A stretch of DNA of 64,000 nucleotides from Kineosporia sp. NBRC 101731 (GTDB lineage Bacteria; Actinomycetota; Actinomycetes; Actinomycetales; Kineosporiaceae). Location of the stretch: contig NZ_BSTC01000007.1 in NCBI RefSeq assembly GCF_030269305.1, positions 310,001 through 374,000 on the forward strand. The letters run 5' to 3'. The notes beneath the pieces were generated by a model. That model worked only from the letters and a program-made list of their open reading frames with translations, was not told the DNA's origin and did not search any database. The stretch's first letter is position 1. Each line of letters opens with the position of its first letter. This document shows, in pieces, positions 33,144 to 40,925 of the stretch. A program made the position numbers and the translations under genes.

Positions 33144-35519
33144 TCAGCCCGTGAGGGCGGGGCGCCAGCGCAGGTGGGTGCGGTCTTCCTCGGGTCGGGT
33201 GGCCCGCAGGAGCTGCAGGCGGGGGCGGACGGCGTCGGTCCGGGCCGAGGGCGGGCGGCGCCGGCCGGCGGCGAAGGGTAGGGGCCAGGGGGCGCCCGGG
33301 CCGCGGTAGTCCTGCTCGGCGGCGGCGTGCAGGGTCCACTGCGGGTCGTAGAGATGGGTGCGGCCCAGCGCACACAGGTCGGCCCGGCCGGCCAGCAGGA
33401 TGGAGTTCACGTCGTCGTACGAGGAGATGGCCCCCACCGCGATCACGGCCACCCCGGCCGGGCCGGCGACCTCGTGCCGGATCCGGTCGGCGAACGGCGT
33501 CTGGTACGAGCGCCCGAAGGCCGGTTTCTCCTCCTTGGCCACCTGCCCGGACGACACGTCGATCCCGTCGGCCCCGTGCTCGACGAAGGCGGCCGCGATG
33601 GCGACCGCGTCGTCCACCGTGTTCCCACCGGGCACCCAGTCGGTGGCCGACAGGCGCACCAGCAACGGACGATCGGCCGGCCAGACCGCGCGCACCGCGT
33701 CGAAGACCTCGAGCGGGAAACGCAAGCGGTTCGCCGCACTGCCGCCGTACGCGTCCTGGCGCCGGTTGGACAGGGGCGACAGGAAGGACGACAGCAGGTA
33801 CCCGTGGGCGCAGTGCAGTTCCAGCACGTCGAACCCGGCCGCGGCCGCCCGGCGGGCGCAGGCGGTGAAGTCCTCGACGATCGCGGCGAGATCGGCGCGG
33901 GTGAGCTCGCGGGGCACCAGGGAGCCGGGACCGTAGGGCAGCGCCGACGGGCCGGTCACATCCCACCCGCCCTCGGTCAGGGGGTCGTCGATGCCCTCCC
34001 ACATCACCTTGGTCGAGCCCTTGCGCCCGGAATGACCCAGCTGCACACCGATCCGCGCACCGGGCGAGGTGTGCGCCAGGTCGACCACGCGCCGCCAGGC
34101 GTCTTCCTGTTCCTGCGTGTACAGCCCGGCGCAGCCGGGGGTGATACGGGCCTGCGGTGACACACAGACCATCTCGGTCATCACCAGCCCGGCGCCGCCC
34201 AGGGCCTTGGAGCCCAGGTGGGCCAGGTGGAAGTCGCCGGGCACGCCGTCCACGGCCGAGTACATGTCCATGGCCGAGACCACCACCCGGTTGCGCAGTT
34301 CCAGGCCGCCCAGGCGCAGCGGCTGGAACATGGCCGGGACCGAGGGATCACCGGCGCAACCGGTGGCGAAACGTTCCTGTACCCGGGCCGCGAACGCCGG
34401 GTCACGCGTCCGCAGATTGTCGAAGGTGATCCGCCGGGAGCGCGTGATCAGGTTGAAGCAGAACTCCACCGGGTCGTCGGCCGCCTGAGCGGCGTACACG
34501 CCGAGGTTCTCGAACCACTCCAGCGATGCCTGGGCGGCCCGCTGGGTGGACTCCACCACCGGGCGCCGCTCGGTCTCGTACGCCTGCAGGGCCGCGTCGA
34601 CCGATGGCTGTTCGTGCAGGCAGGCGACCAGGGCCAGGGCGTCTTCCATCGCGAGCTTGGTGCCCGAGCCGATGGAGAAGTGCGCGGTGTGCGCGGCGTC
34701 GCCGAGCAGCACCACGTTGCCGGTGCTCCAGTGCCCGCACCGCACGGTGGTGAAGTTCAGCCACTTGGAGTTGTTGGCCAGCAGCGCGGCGCCGTCCAGC
34801 TCCTGCGCGAACAGCGAGGAGACGCGCGCGATCGCCTGATCGTCGGACTCACCGGGCCCGAAGACCTCGCCGGTGTCGAAACCCGCCTTCGCCCAGACGT
34901 CCTCGTGCATCTCGACGATGAAGGTGGACCCGTCGTCGCCGTAGGGGTAGCCGTGCACCTGCATCGTGCCCCAGGGGGTCTGGCGTACGAAGAACTGGAA
35001 CGCCTCGAACACCCGGTCGGTGGCCAGCCACATGTACTTGCTGTGCCGCACGTCCAGGTCGGGGGCGAAATCGTCGGCGTAGCGGGCGCGCACGGCCGAG
35101 TTGATGCCGTCGCAGGCCACCACCAGGTCGTACTGCGCCCGCAGGTCGTCCACGTCCGGGGCGGGCGTGCGGTAGCGCACGTCGATGCCCAGCTCGTGGC
35201 AGCGCTGTTGCAGCAGGGCCAGCAGCCGGTGGCGGTTCATCGCGGCGAAACCCTGCCCGCCCACGGTGTGCCGTTCGCCGTCGAGGTGGATGTCGATGTC
35301 GCTCCAGCGGGCGAACTCGGCCTCCATCGTGGCGTAGAAGCCGGTGTCGGCGTTCTCGATGCCGCCGAGGGTCTCGTCGGAGAACACCACGCCGAAGCCG
35401 AACGTGTCCTGCGGCGCGTTGCGTTCCCAGACGGTGATCTCACGGGTGGGGTCGAGCTGCTGGGCCAGGGCGGCGAAGTAGAGCCCGGCCGGCCCGCCCC
35501 CGATCACGGCGATCTTCAT
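33144..35519 (-). CDS. 2-Aminobenzoyl-CoA monooxygenase/reductase-like fusion
   Basis: A 791-residue two-domain flavoprotein. The N-terminal part (about 1-385) is an FAD monooxygenase of the salicylyl-CoA 5-hydroxylase type: IGGGPAGLYFAALAQQL and LLGDAAHTAHFSIGSGTKLA. The C-terminal part (from about 395) is an old-yellow-enzyme barrel: MFQPLRLGGLELRNRVVVSA, HSGRKGS and ELHCAHGYLLSSFLSPLSNRR. This fusion is known from 2-aminobenzoyl-CoA monooxygenase/reductase, which hydroxylates and reduces anthraniloyl-CoA to a non-aromatic CoA ester. Kynureninase and a CoA ligase nearby support this over salicylyl-CoA hydroxylase. Confidence 0.88.
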   Translation of the reverse strand: MKIAVIGGGPAGLYFAALAQQLDPTREITVWERNAPQDTFGFGVVFSDETLGGIENADTGFYATMEAEFARWSDIDIHLDGERHTVGGQGFAAMNRHRLLALLQQRCHELGIDVRYRTPAPDVDDLRAQYDLVVACDGINSAVRARYADDFAPDLDVRHSKYMWLATDRVFEAFQFFVRQTPWGTMQVHGYPYGDDGSTFIVEMHEDVWAKAGFDTGEVFGPGESDDQAIARVSSLFAQELDGAALLANNSKWLNFTTVRCGHWSTGNVVLLGDAAHTAHFSIGSGTKLAMEDALALVACLHEQPSVDAALQAYETERRPVVESTQRAAQASLEWFENLGVYAAQAADDPVEFCFNLITRSRRITFDNLRTRDPAFAARVQERFATGCAGDPSVPAMFQPLRLGGLELRNRVVVSAMDMYSAVDGVPGDFHLAHLGSKALGGAGLVMTEMVCVSPQARITPGCAGLYTQEQEDAWRRVVDLAHTSPGARIGVQLGHSGRKGSTKVMWEGIDDPLTEGGWDVTGPSALPYGPGSLVPRELTRADLAAIVEDFTACARRAAAAGFDVLELHCAHGYLLSSFLSPLSNRRQDAYGGSAANRLRFPLEVFDAVRAVWPADRPLLVRLSATDWVPGGNTVDDAVAIAAAFVEHGADGIDVSSGQVAKEEKPAFGRSYQTPFADRIRHEVAGPAGVAVIAVGAISSYDDVNSILLAGRADLCALGRTHLYDPQWTLHAAAEQDYRGPGAPWPLPFAAGRRRPPSARTDAVRPRLQLLRATRPEEDRTHLRWRPALTG

Positions 35520-35550
35520 GGTGTTGCCTCTCTCAGTGATGGACGAGCCC

Positions 35551-36426
35551 TCAGATGCGGACGAGGCCTTCCTGGGCGACCGTGGCCAGGTGGGTGCCGT
35601 CGGGGGTGAAGAACCGGCCCAGTCCCAGGCCGCGCCCGCTGTGGGCGGTCACGGCCTCCTGGGCGTAGAGCAGCCAGTCGTGGGGCCCGGCGCTGCGGTG
35701 GAACCACATGGCGTGGTCGAGGCTGGCGGTGACCAGACCCGGCTGCCGCCAGGACAGGCCGAGCACCCGCAGCACGGGCTCCAGGATGGTGTAGTCGCAC
35801 ACGTAGGCGAGCGCGGCGGTGTTTCGCTGCGCGGCGCTCAGGCCGGGCACCTCGCGCAGGGTGTCGAACGGGCGCACCCAGACCGCCTGGTGCGGTTGAC
35901 GTTCCCCGTCCACCCGCAGATAGACCGGCCCGGGCACGTGACGCAGGTCGAAACTGCGCCCCGACGACCAGTACGCGCGCACCTCCGGGTCGTCCAGGCC
36001 CTCCAAGGTGCTGGCCGCCGGGGGCAGGACGTGCGGGTCGGGGACGTCCGCCGGCGGGCTCGCGGTGTACTCGGGCCCGGGTTCGCCGGTGTGGAAGGAG
36101 GCCAGCGCCGTGTAGACGACCTTGCCGTTCTGGTAGGCCCGCACCTGCCGGGTGGAGTAGCCGCGCCCGTCGCGCAGGCGTTCCACCTCGTACCGCACGG
36201 CCCGGCCGATGTCGGCCGGGCGCAGGAAGTAGCTGTGCATCGAGTGCAGGGACCGGTCCTCGCCGGTGGTCCGCACGGCCGCGACGGCGGCCTGGGCCAC
36301 CAGGTCGCCGCCGTAGGCCTTGGGCCAGGGGCAGGGGCCGGTGACGCCCTCGAAGGCGTCGTCGAAGACCTGGGCGGTGACCGGTTCGAGCGTGAGGACG
36401 TCGGTGAGGGTCTGCGATGTCGTCAT
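35551..36426 (-). CDS. Acyl-CoA thioesterase II (TesB-like)
   Basis: A 291-residue double-hotdog thioesterase. WPKAYGGDLVAQAAVAAV, HSMHSYFLRPADIGRAVRYEVERLRDGRGYSTRQV and the second half with TASLDHAMWFHRSAGPHDWLLY and GRGLGLGRFFTPDGTHLATVAQEGLVR are typical of TesB. The ATG at 36426 overlaps the cupin stop by 4 bp. It probably releases CoA from a pathway intermediate or relieves stalled thioesters. Its place between the CoA-dependent oxygenase and the cupin suggests a dedicated role. Confidence 0.88.
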   Translation of the reverse strand: MTTSQTLTDVLTLEPVTAQVFDDAFEGVTGPCPWPKAYGGDLVAQAAVAAVRTTGEDRSLHSMHSYFLRPADIGRAVRYEVERLRDGRGYSTRQVRAYQNGKVVYTALASFHTGEPGPEYTASPPADVPDPHVLPPAASTLEGLDDPEVRAYWSSGRSFDLRHVPGPVYLRVDGERQPHQAVWVRPFDTLREVPGLSAAQRNTAALAYVCDYTILEPVLRVLGLSWRQPGLVTASLDHAMWFHRSAGPHDWLLYAQEAVTAHSGRGLGLGRFFTPDGTHLATVAQEGLVRI

Positions 36427-36899
36427 CGGCGGCGGAAGCCGGTCAGGTCGGTGTCGGGGACGTCCTCGAAGTTGACCACGAGGTTCTCCGGGGTGCGGGT
36501 GGTCAGCCAGACGAGTTCCTCGGTGGTCGACATGTTGCACTCCACGTGCGGCAGGAACGGCGGCACGAACACCCAGTCACCGGTCTCCAGGTCGACGTAC
36601 TCCTCGTAGGCGTGGCCGTAGTAGATGCGGGCCGAGCCGGAGAGCACGTAGCCGCCGGTCTCGGCCTCCCCGTGGTGGTGCGGCACCGACCGGAACCCGG
36701 CGTCGTTGAGTACCTTTCCGTACCAGAGGCGGCGGGCCGGGGTGTGCTGCCGGCTCACGCCCGACATCCGCACGGCGCCCCCGGAGTGCAGCGTGCGCCC
36801 GTCCTCCTCGCCGGCCCGGGTGACCACCGGCATCAGGCGGCCGTCGGGCAGCGCCCAGGGGGTCGGATCTCCTTGCAGTTCATAGCCTTCGAAGTTCAT
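36423..36899 (-). CDS. Cupin-domain protein
   Basis: A 158-residue single-domain cupin starting at ATG 36899, with GGAGG ten bases upstream. Cupin motif 1 is PHHHGEAETGGYVLSG (HxH-x3-E), and motif 2 is GDWVFVPPFLPHVECN (H-x3-N), so a metal site is intact. It does not resemble 3-hydroxyanthranilate dioxygenase or gentisate dioxygenase beyond the fold. It is the first gene of the cupin-tesB-oxygenase operon and is divergent from ridA. A dioxygenase, isomerase or sensor role is possible. Confidence 0.8.
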   Translation of the reverse strand: MNFEGYELQGDPTPWALPDGRLMPVVTRAGEEDGRTLHSGGAVRMSGVSRQHTPARRLWYGKVLNDAGFRSVPHHHGEAETGGYVLSGSARIYYGHAYEEYVDLETGDWVFVPPFLPHVECNMSTTEELVWLTTRTPENLVVNFEDVPDTDLTGFRRR

Positions 36900-36924
36900 C
36901 CGGCAGCCTCCGTCAGGTTGGTAT

Positions 36925-36946
36925 GTATCGAAGTTTGCACGATCGT
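36925..36946. promoter_or_regulatory. Shared 22-nt motif in the cupin/ridA divergent promoter
   Basis: The block at 36925-36946 starts GTATCGAAGTTTG and ends ACGATCGT, an 8-bp palindrome. It resembles 32907-32928 upstream of kynA and, over GTTT..ACGAT.GTC, the block at 40822 upstream of the CoA ligase gene. It is 26 bp before the cupin start and 46 bp before ridA. Confidence 0.45.
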
Positions 36947-36991
36947 CAGGTAGAGTCAATAAGACAGTAGGTCCGAGACGAGGAGTCGCAG

Positions 36992-37417
36992 ATGCCCGTT
37001 CCCGTGAACCCGGCGTCCCTGCCCGTGCCCCGCGGCTACTCGCACGGCACGCTCAGTGGCAACACGCTCTACCTGGGCGGCCAGACCGCCCTCGATGCGG
37101 ACATGAAGATCGTGCCGGGCGGGATCGTGCCGCAGTTCCGGCAGGCGTTCGGCAACGTCCTGGCCACCCTGCGGGAGGCCGGCGGCCTGCCCGAAGACCT
37201 GGTCAGCATCACGATCTACCTCACCGATATCCCCGGCTACCAGGCCCACGGTCGCGAGATCGGCCAGGCCTGGCGGGAACTCGCCGGGCCCGTCTATCCG
37301 GCGATGGCCGGCATCGGCTGTACGGCGCTGTGGCAGCCCGAGGCGCTGATCGAGATCGTCGGGGTGGCGCAGATCCCCTCGTCCCGGCTGGTCGAGCCGG
37401 CCGTCGTGTCCCGATAA
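36992..37417 (+). CDS. RidA family protein
   Basis: A 141-residue RidA/YjgF-type protein (GTLSGNTLYLGGQTALD, QFRQAFGNVLATLREAGG, VSITIYLTDIPGY). Family members deaminate reactive enamine/imine intermediates; some act in 2-aminomuconate or aminoaromatic pathways. The product expected from the oxygenase at 33144 carries an enamine group, so hydrolysis to a ketone plus ammonia is a reasonable inference. An AGGAG ribosome site lies ten bases before the ATG. It is followed 10 bp later by the second paaX gene. Confidence 0.87.
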   Translation: MPVPVNPASLPVPRGYSHGTLSGNTLYLGGQTALDADMKIVPGGIVPQFRQAFGNVLATLREAGGLPEDLVSITIYLTDIPGYQAHGREIGQAWRELAGPVYPAMAGIGCTALWQPEALIEIVGVAQIPSSRLVEPAVVSR

Positions 37418-37427
37418 GGTCCGTTGC

Positions 37428-38267
37428 GTGAGGATCCAGGGCGACACCGACGCGGACACCGACGCCGAGGAGAGCGGGGGCCGCGCGGCGCCCCGCAGCC
37501 TGATCGTGACCACGTACGGGCTGTACGCGCGGCGCACGCAAGGCTGGATGAGTGTGGCCGGGCTGATCCGGCTGATGTCGTTCCTCGACGTCGAGGCCCC
37601 GGCCGTGCGCTCGTCGATCCTGCGGCTCAAGCGCCGCGGGGTGCTGGAGGCCGAACGCCGCGACGGGGTCGCCGGATACACGCTGTCGGCCGGGGGTCTG
37701 CACATCCTGCAGGAGGGCGACCGCCGCATCTTCGAGCACCCGCGCGCGGGCCTGTCCGACGGCTGGCTGCTGGCGGTGTTCAGCATCCCGGAGTCCGAAC
37801 GCAACAAGCGCCACCTCCTGCGCAGCCGCCTGACCTGGCTGGGGTTCGGCACCGTGTCCTCCGGGGTGTGGATCGCGCCGGGCCACCTGGAGGCCGATGC
37901 CCGCGCGGTGCTGTCCCGCGACGGTCTGGACGCTTTCGTGAACCTGTTCCGCAGCGACTACCTGGGCTTCGGCAGGATCGAGCAGGAGGCGGCGCGCTGG
38001 TGGGACCTGGCGGGCCTGGCCGCTCAGTACGAGGACTTCCTCGGCACCTGGCAGGCCCGCCTGGTCCTGCCGCACGACGATGCCGAGGCCTTCCGCGACT
38101 ACCTGACCGCGCTCACGCTCTGGCGCCGCCTGCCGTTCCTGGACCCGGGTCTACCGGTCGAGGTGGTGGGCCCGGACTGGGCCGGGGAGCGGGCCGGCCG
38201 GCTGTTCTCCGAACTGCGCCGCGCCTGGGAGGGCCCGGCCGAACGCCATGTGCGGTCGTTGGTCTAG
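37428..38267 (+). CDS. PaaX family transcriptional regulator 2
   Basis: A 279-residue PaaX-type protein from GTG 37428. The winged helix (GLYARRTQGWMSVAGLIRLM, then RSSILRLKRRGVLE) and the PaaX core (WLLAVFSIPESERNKRHLLRSRLTWLGFG, WWDLAGL, DPGLPVEVVGPDWAG) are clear. It differs markedly from the paralog at 28905. Two PaaX regulators in one island suggest that two different aryl-CoA esters or two operon sets are sensed. Its TAG stop overlaps the convergent FAH gene's TAG within a CTAG palindrome. Confidence 0.9.
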   Translation: MRIQGDTDADTDAEESGGRAAPRSLIVTTYGLYARRTQGWMSVAGLIRLMSFLDVEAPAVRSSILRLKRRGVLEAERRDGVAGYTLSAGGLHILQEGDRRIFEHPRAGLSDGWLLAVFSIPESERNKRHLLRSRLTWLGFGTVSSGVWIAPGHLEADARAVLSRDGLDAFVNLFRSDYLGFGRIEQEAARWWDLAGLAAQYEDFLGTWQARLVLPHDDAEAFRDYLTALTLWRRLPFLDPGLPVEVVGPDWAGERAGRLFSELRRAWEGPAERHVRSLV

Positions 38268-39115
38268 ACCAGCGACGCGCGGGAGACCCGGTTCACCAGC
38301 ACGCCCAGGCCACTGATCTGCGTCTGGACCAGGTCACCCTCACCCAGCCGGACCTGCGGGTCGCGGGCGTTGCCGATCCCCGAGGGGGTGCCGGTCAGTA
38401 CCACGTCACCCGCGCGCAGCGTCATCCCCCGGCTCAGCTCGGCGATCAGGCGCGGCACGGCGAAGGCCATCTGCGAGGTCGAGGCCGACTGCATCACCGT
38501 GCCGTTCACCCGGCAGGTGATCTCCAGGTCGCCCGGGTCGATCTCGTCCAGGGTGGTCAGCCAGGGTCCGAGCGGGCAGGTGCGGTCGATGCTCTTGCCC
38601 TTCAGCCACTGCCCGCCGTGCTGGAACTGCAGGTCGCGGAGCGACACGTCGTTGGCCACCATCACCCCGAAAACGTGTTTCCAGGCTTGGTCCTCGGTGA
38701 TCGAGCGGCCGTCACGCCCGATCACCAGGGCCAGTTCGGCCTCGTAGTCGTAGCGCTGCGACAGGTCCGGGTCCCAGGCGATGTCGTCGCGCGGCCCGAT
38801 CACGCTGTCAGGTGCCCGGGTGAAGAAGTTCGGGTGCTCGGGCAGTGGTGTTCCCGGGCCTTGCGTCTCGTAGAAGTGGTCGAGGTAGTTCCAGCCGGTG
38901 CACAGCAGGTCGCGGTTGAACCGTGACACCGGTGCGGCCAGATCGGCTGCGGCGAGCGGGATCCGCTCACCACCCACCAGCTGCGCGGGATCCACGATCC
39001 CGCGCACCACATCGTCCACCGAAGCTTTCAGTTCATGATGGACGACGACGTCACCGTTCGCGTCCACCGTCCCGATCCGGGGTCCCCGGCTCGTGCGGAC
39101 CGTGGCCAGGCGCAC
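38264..39115 (-). CDS. Fumarylacetoacetate hydrolase family protein
   Basis: A 283-residue FAH-fold enzyme. The metal-binding acidic residues lie in RYDYEAELALVIGRDGRSI (about residues 125-140) and in NDVSLRDLQ; KGKSIDRTCPLGPWL and VVLTGTPSGIG complete the signature. Such enzymes cleave C-C bonds of beta-diketones or decarboxylate/hydrate oxo acids. In this setting it may open or trim the dearomatised ring product. The GTG at 39115 directly follows the stop of the 66-aa gene. Confidence 0.9.
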   Translation of the reverse strand: MRLATVRTSRGPRIGTVDANGDVVVHHELKASVDDVVRGIVDPAQLVGGERIPLAAADLAAPVSRFNRDLLCTGWNYLDHFYETQGPGTPLPEHPNFFTRAPDSVIGPRDDIAWDPDLSQRYDYEAELALVIGRDGRSITEDQAWKHVFGVMVANDVSLRDLQFQHGGQWLKGKSIDRTCPLGPWLTTLDEIDPGDLEITCRVNGTVMQSASTSQMAFAVPRLIAELSRGMTLRAGDVVLTGTPSGIGNARDPQVRLGEGDLVQTQISGLGVLVNRVSRASLV

Positions 39116-39316
39116 TCAGACGCCCTCGTCCACGAGGTGCTCGAACCGCAGCCCGAGGTCGGTGACGGCCACGGCCACCGGCGCCAGGGCCGTGCGCACG
39201 TTGGCCACCACGCACGGCGTCACCGCGTCCCGGGCCAGGGCCCGCAGCTTCTCGTACACGTCGAGCAGCTGGGACTCCTCGGCGGTCAGGTCATTGCCCC
39301 ACAGATCCTGCTGCAT
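39116..39316 (-). CDS. Uncharacterised 66-aa protein
   Basis: I do not recognise this small protein (MQQDLWGNDLTAEESQLLDV, then YEKLRALARDAVTPCVVANV...). It is predicted helical, acidic at both ends, with one cysteine and no signal peptide. It starts 18 bp after the CoA ligase stop and ends directly at the FAH-family start, so it is part of the ligase-FAH operon. The start is an ATG preceded by AAGGGAAACAGCT. It may be a small subunit or chaperone; that is conjecture. Confidence 0.7.
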   Translation of the reverse strand: MQQDLWGNDLTAEESQLLDVYEKLRALARDAVTPCVVANVRTALAPVAVAVTDLGLRFEHLVDEGV

Positions 39317-39333
39317 AGCTGTTTCCCTTCCGG

Positions 39334-40686
39334 TCAGGAACTGGTGCTCAGGCTGGTGTGCTCGACGGCCGGGCGCAGGTCGGCCAGCCGCTTGGCCTTC
39401 AGCTCGAACCGCGGCAACTGCCCGGTCCCCGCCCGCTCCAGGATGAAACGCAGGCCCTCGTGAGCCTGCGCGAGCTCGCCGCCCAGGGTCTGCGACAGGG
39501 CCTGCCAGGCGCCGTCGTCGATCCGCGGATGCGGCTCGACCTGCAGCACCACCTCGTCACGCAGACCCCGCCGCTCGATACGGATCTGGAACTCCTCGAT
39601 CCCCTCATGACCGCGCAGGATGGCCTCGATCGCGCCCGGGTACACATTGGTGCCGCGCACGAGCTTCATGTCGTCCGCGCGCCCGACGATCCCACCCTCG
39701 TACAGGTCCCAGGTGCGGCCGTTGCCCGCCGAGGCCGCCGGTTGACGTACCACCAGATCGGCCGTGCGGTACCGCAACAGGGGGATCATGCTGCGCCCGA
39801 ACGAGGTGCACACCCGCTCGCCGCGCTCGCCGTAGCCGAGCGGCTCCTGGGTGTCCGGGTCGATGACCTCCTCGACGAAGTGGTCCTCGATGATGTGGCA
39901 GCCGCCCGGCTGGTTCTCCGGCTCGAACATGAAAATGGTGGATATCTCGGTCATCCCGGCGGTGTCGAAGGCCTTCGCGCCCCACAGCCGCTCGATCAGC
40001 GCCTTGGTCTCGACGATCGAGCCGGCGGGTTCACCGCTGAGCACCAGCCGCGTCACCGCGCTGGAGGGCAGGTCGATACCGAGGTTCTCGGCCTCCTGGG
40101 CCATGCGCAGCGCGTAGGTCGGGGTGGTGGCCACCACGGTGGCGCCGAAGTCGGCGATCTGTCGCACCCGGGCCGCGGTGCTCTGCGCACCGCCGGGCAC
40201 GGTCAGTGCGCCGATCTTCTCCAGACCGTTGTGCAGACCCCAGAACCCGATGAACGAACCGTAGCCGAAGGCCAGGTAGCCCACGTCGCGCGGCCGGATC
40301 CCCATGCCCCACAGGGCGTAGGACCACATCTCGGCCGCCCAGGACCAGTCCTTGCGCGAGTCCAGGGCCCGCAGCGGGGTGCGCCCGGAGGTGCCGCTGG
40401 TGGTGTGTACCCGGATCGCGGCCCCGGCCCCGGCGACCGGGAGCTCACCGTAGGGAGGGTGCTCGTTCTGGCTGTGCATCCACTGCTCGCGGGTCAGCAG
40501 CGGGATCCGGCGCAGGTCGTCGAGCGTTTTCAGCTGGCTGGGCTCGAAACCCGCCGCGGCGAAAGTGCGCCGGTAGAAAGGGCTGCGCGCGGCCGCCCAC
40601 TCGGTCACCGCCCGCAGCTTGACCAACTGCAGGGCCGCCAGCTGCTCGCGCGGCAGGCATTCGGTCTTCGGGTTCCAGAAGTCCAT
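39334..40686 (-). CDS. PaaK-type aryl-CoA ligase, candidate anthranilate-CoA ligase
   Basis: A 450-residue AMP-forming ligase of the phenylacetate-CoA ligase family. The P-loop is VHTTSGTSGRTPLRAL (about residues 95-110), with VLSGEPAG, FDTAGMTEISTIF, and YRTADLVV following, and a C-terminal AMP-binding cap (GRADDMKLVRGTNVYP). I start it at ATG 40686 (MDFWNPKTE) because AAGGAGG lies 11 bases before it. Because kynureninase makes anthranilate and the adjacent oxygenase uses an aminobenzoyl-CoA, anthranilate is the likely substrate. Phenylacetate itself is unlikely, as no paaA-E genes are here. Confidence 0.87.
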   Translation of the reverse strand: MDFWNPKTECLPREQLAALQLVKLRAVTEWAAARSPFYRRTFAAAGFEPSQLKTLDDLRRIPLLTREQWMHSQNEHPPYGELPVAGAGAAIRVHTTSGTSGRTPLRALDSRKDWSWAAEMWSYALWGMGIRPRDVGYLAFGYGSFIGFWGLHNGLEKIGALTVPGGAQSTAARVRQIADFGATVVATTPTYALRMAQEAENLGIDLPSSAVTRLVLSGEPAGSIVETKALIERLWGAKAFDTAGMTEISTIFMFEPENQPGGCHIIEDHFVEEVIDPDTQEPLGYGERGERVCTSFGRSMIPLLRYRTADLVVRQPAASAGNGRTWDLYEGGIVGRADDMKLVRGTNVYPGAIEAILRGHEGIEEFQIRIERRGLRDEVVLQVEPHPRIDDGAWQALSQTLGGELAQAHEGLRFILERAGTGQLPRFELKAKRLADLRPAVEHTSLSTSS

Positions 40687-40821
40687 ACGAACCACGTCCT
40701 CCTTGTCGTCACCGGTGCGGCGCGCAGCCGCGTCATCGGGGCGAAACCACGCTTGCAGCAATGTGAAACAAACTCGAAACAACCCGTTGGGGCTACCTGG
40801 CCACCATAAGACATGATGCGT

Positions 40822-40837
40822 GTTTCTGACGATAGTC
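40822..40837. promoter_or_regulatory. Motif copy upstream of CoA ligase
   Basis: GTTTCTGACGATAGTC at 40822-40837 resembles the right part of the blocks at 32907 and 36925 (TTTGTGACGGTCGT and GTTTGCACGATCGTC). It is 136 bp upstream of the ligase start, so it would need a long leader. Weaker than the other two. Confidence 0.3.
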
Positions 40838-40877
40838 GCGGAAGCGAATTAACTTGAGCGGTTCGCGTCGGGGCAAA

Positions 40878-40920
40878 CGACAGCGGCGCCGGGCGGAAGA
40901 TCCGCCCGGCGCCGCTGTCG
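40878..40920. terminator. Strong hairpin terminator
   Basis: Twenty bases at 40878-40897 (CGACAGCGGCGCCGGGCGGA) pair perfectly with 40901-40920 around an AGA loop. It lies 6 bp after the stop of the minus-strand LLM gene at 40926, a classic GC-rich actinobacterial terminator without U-tract. Confidence 0.85.
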
Positions 40921-40925
40921 GAACC

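Noticed and set aside
33144-35519. Salicylyl-CoA 5-hydroxylase of a gentisate route
   Set aside because: The C-terminal old-yellow-enzyme domain and the absence of a gentisate dioxygenase favour the aminobenzoyl-CoA enzyme.
34218-35609. 463-aa plus-strand open frame over the oxygenase fusion
   Set aside because: It is a shadow of the gene at 33144, with no family motif.
36423-36899. Cupin as 3-hydroxyanthranilate 3,4-dioxygenase
   Set aside because: It has the cupin metal motif but lacks recognisable family segments, and no kynurenine 3-monooxygenase is in the window.
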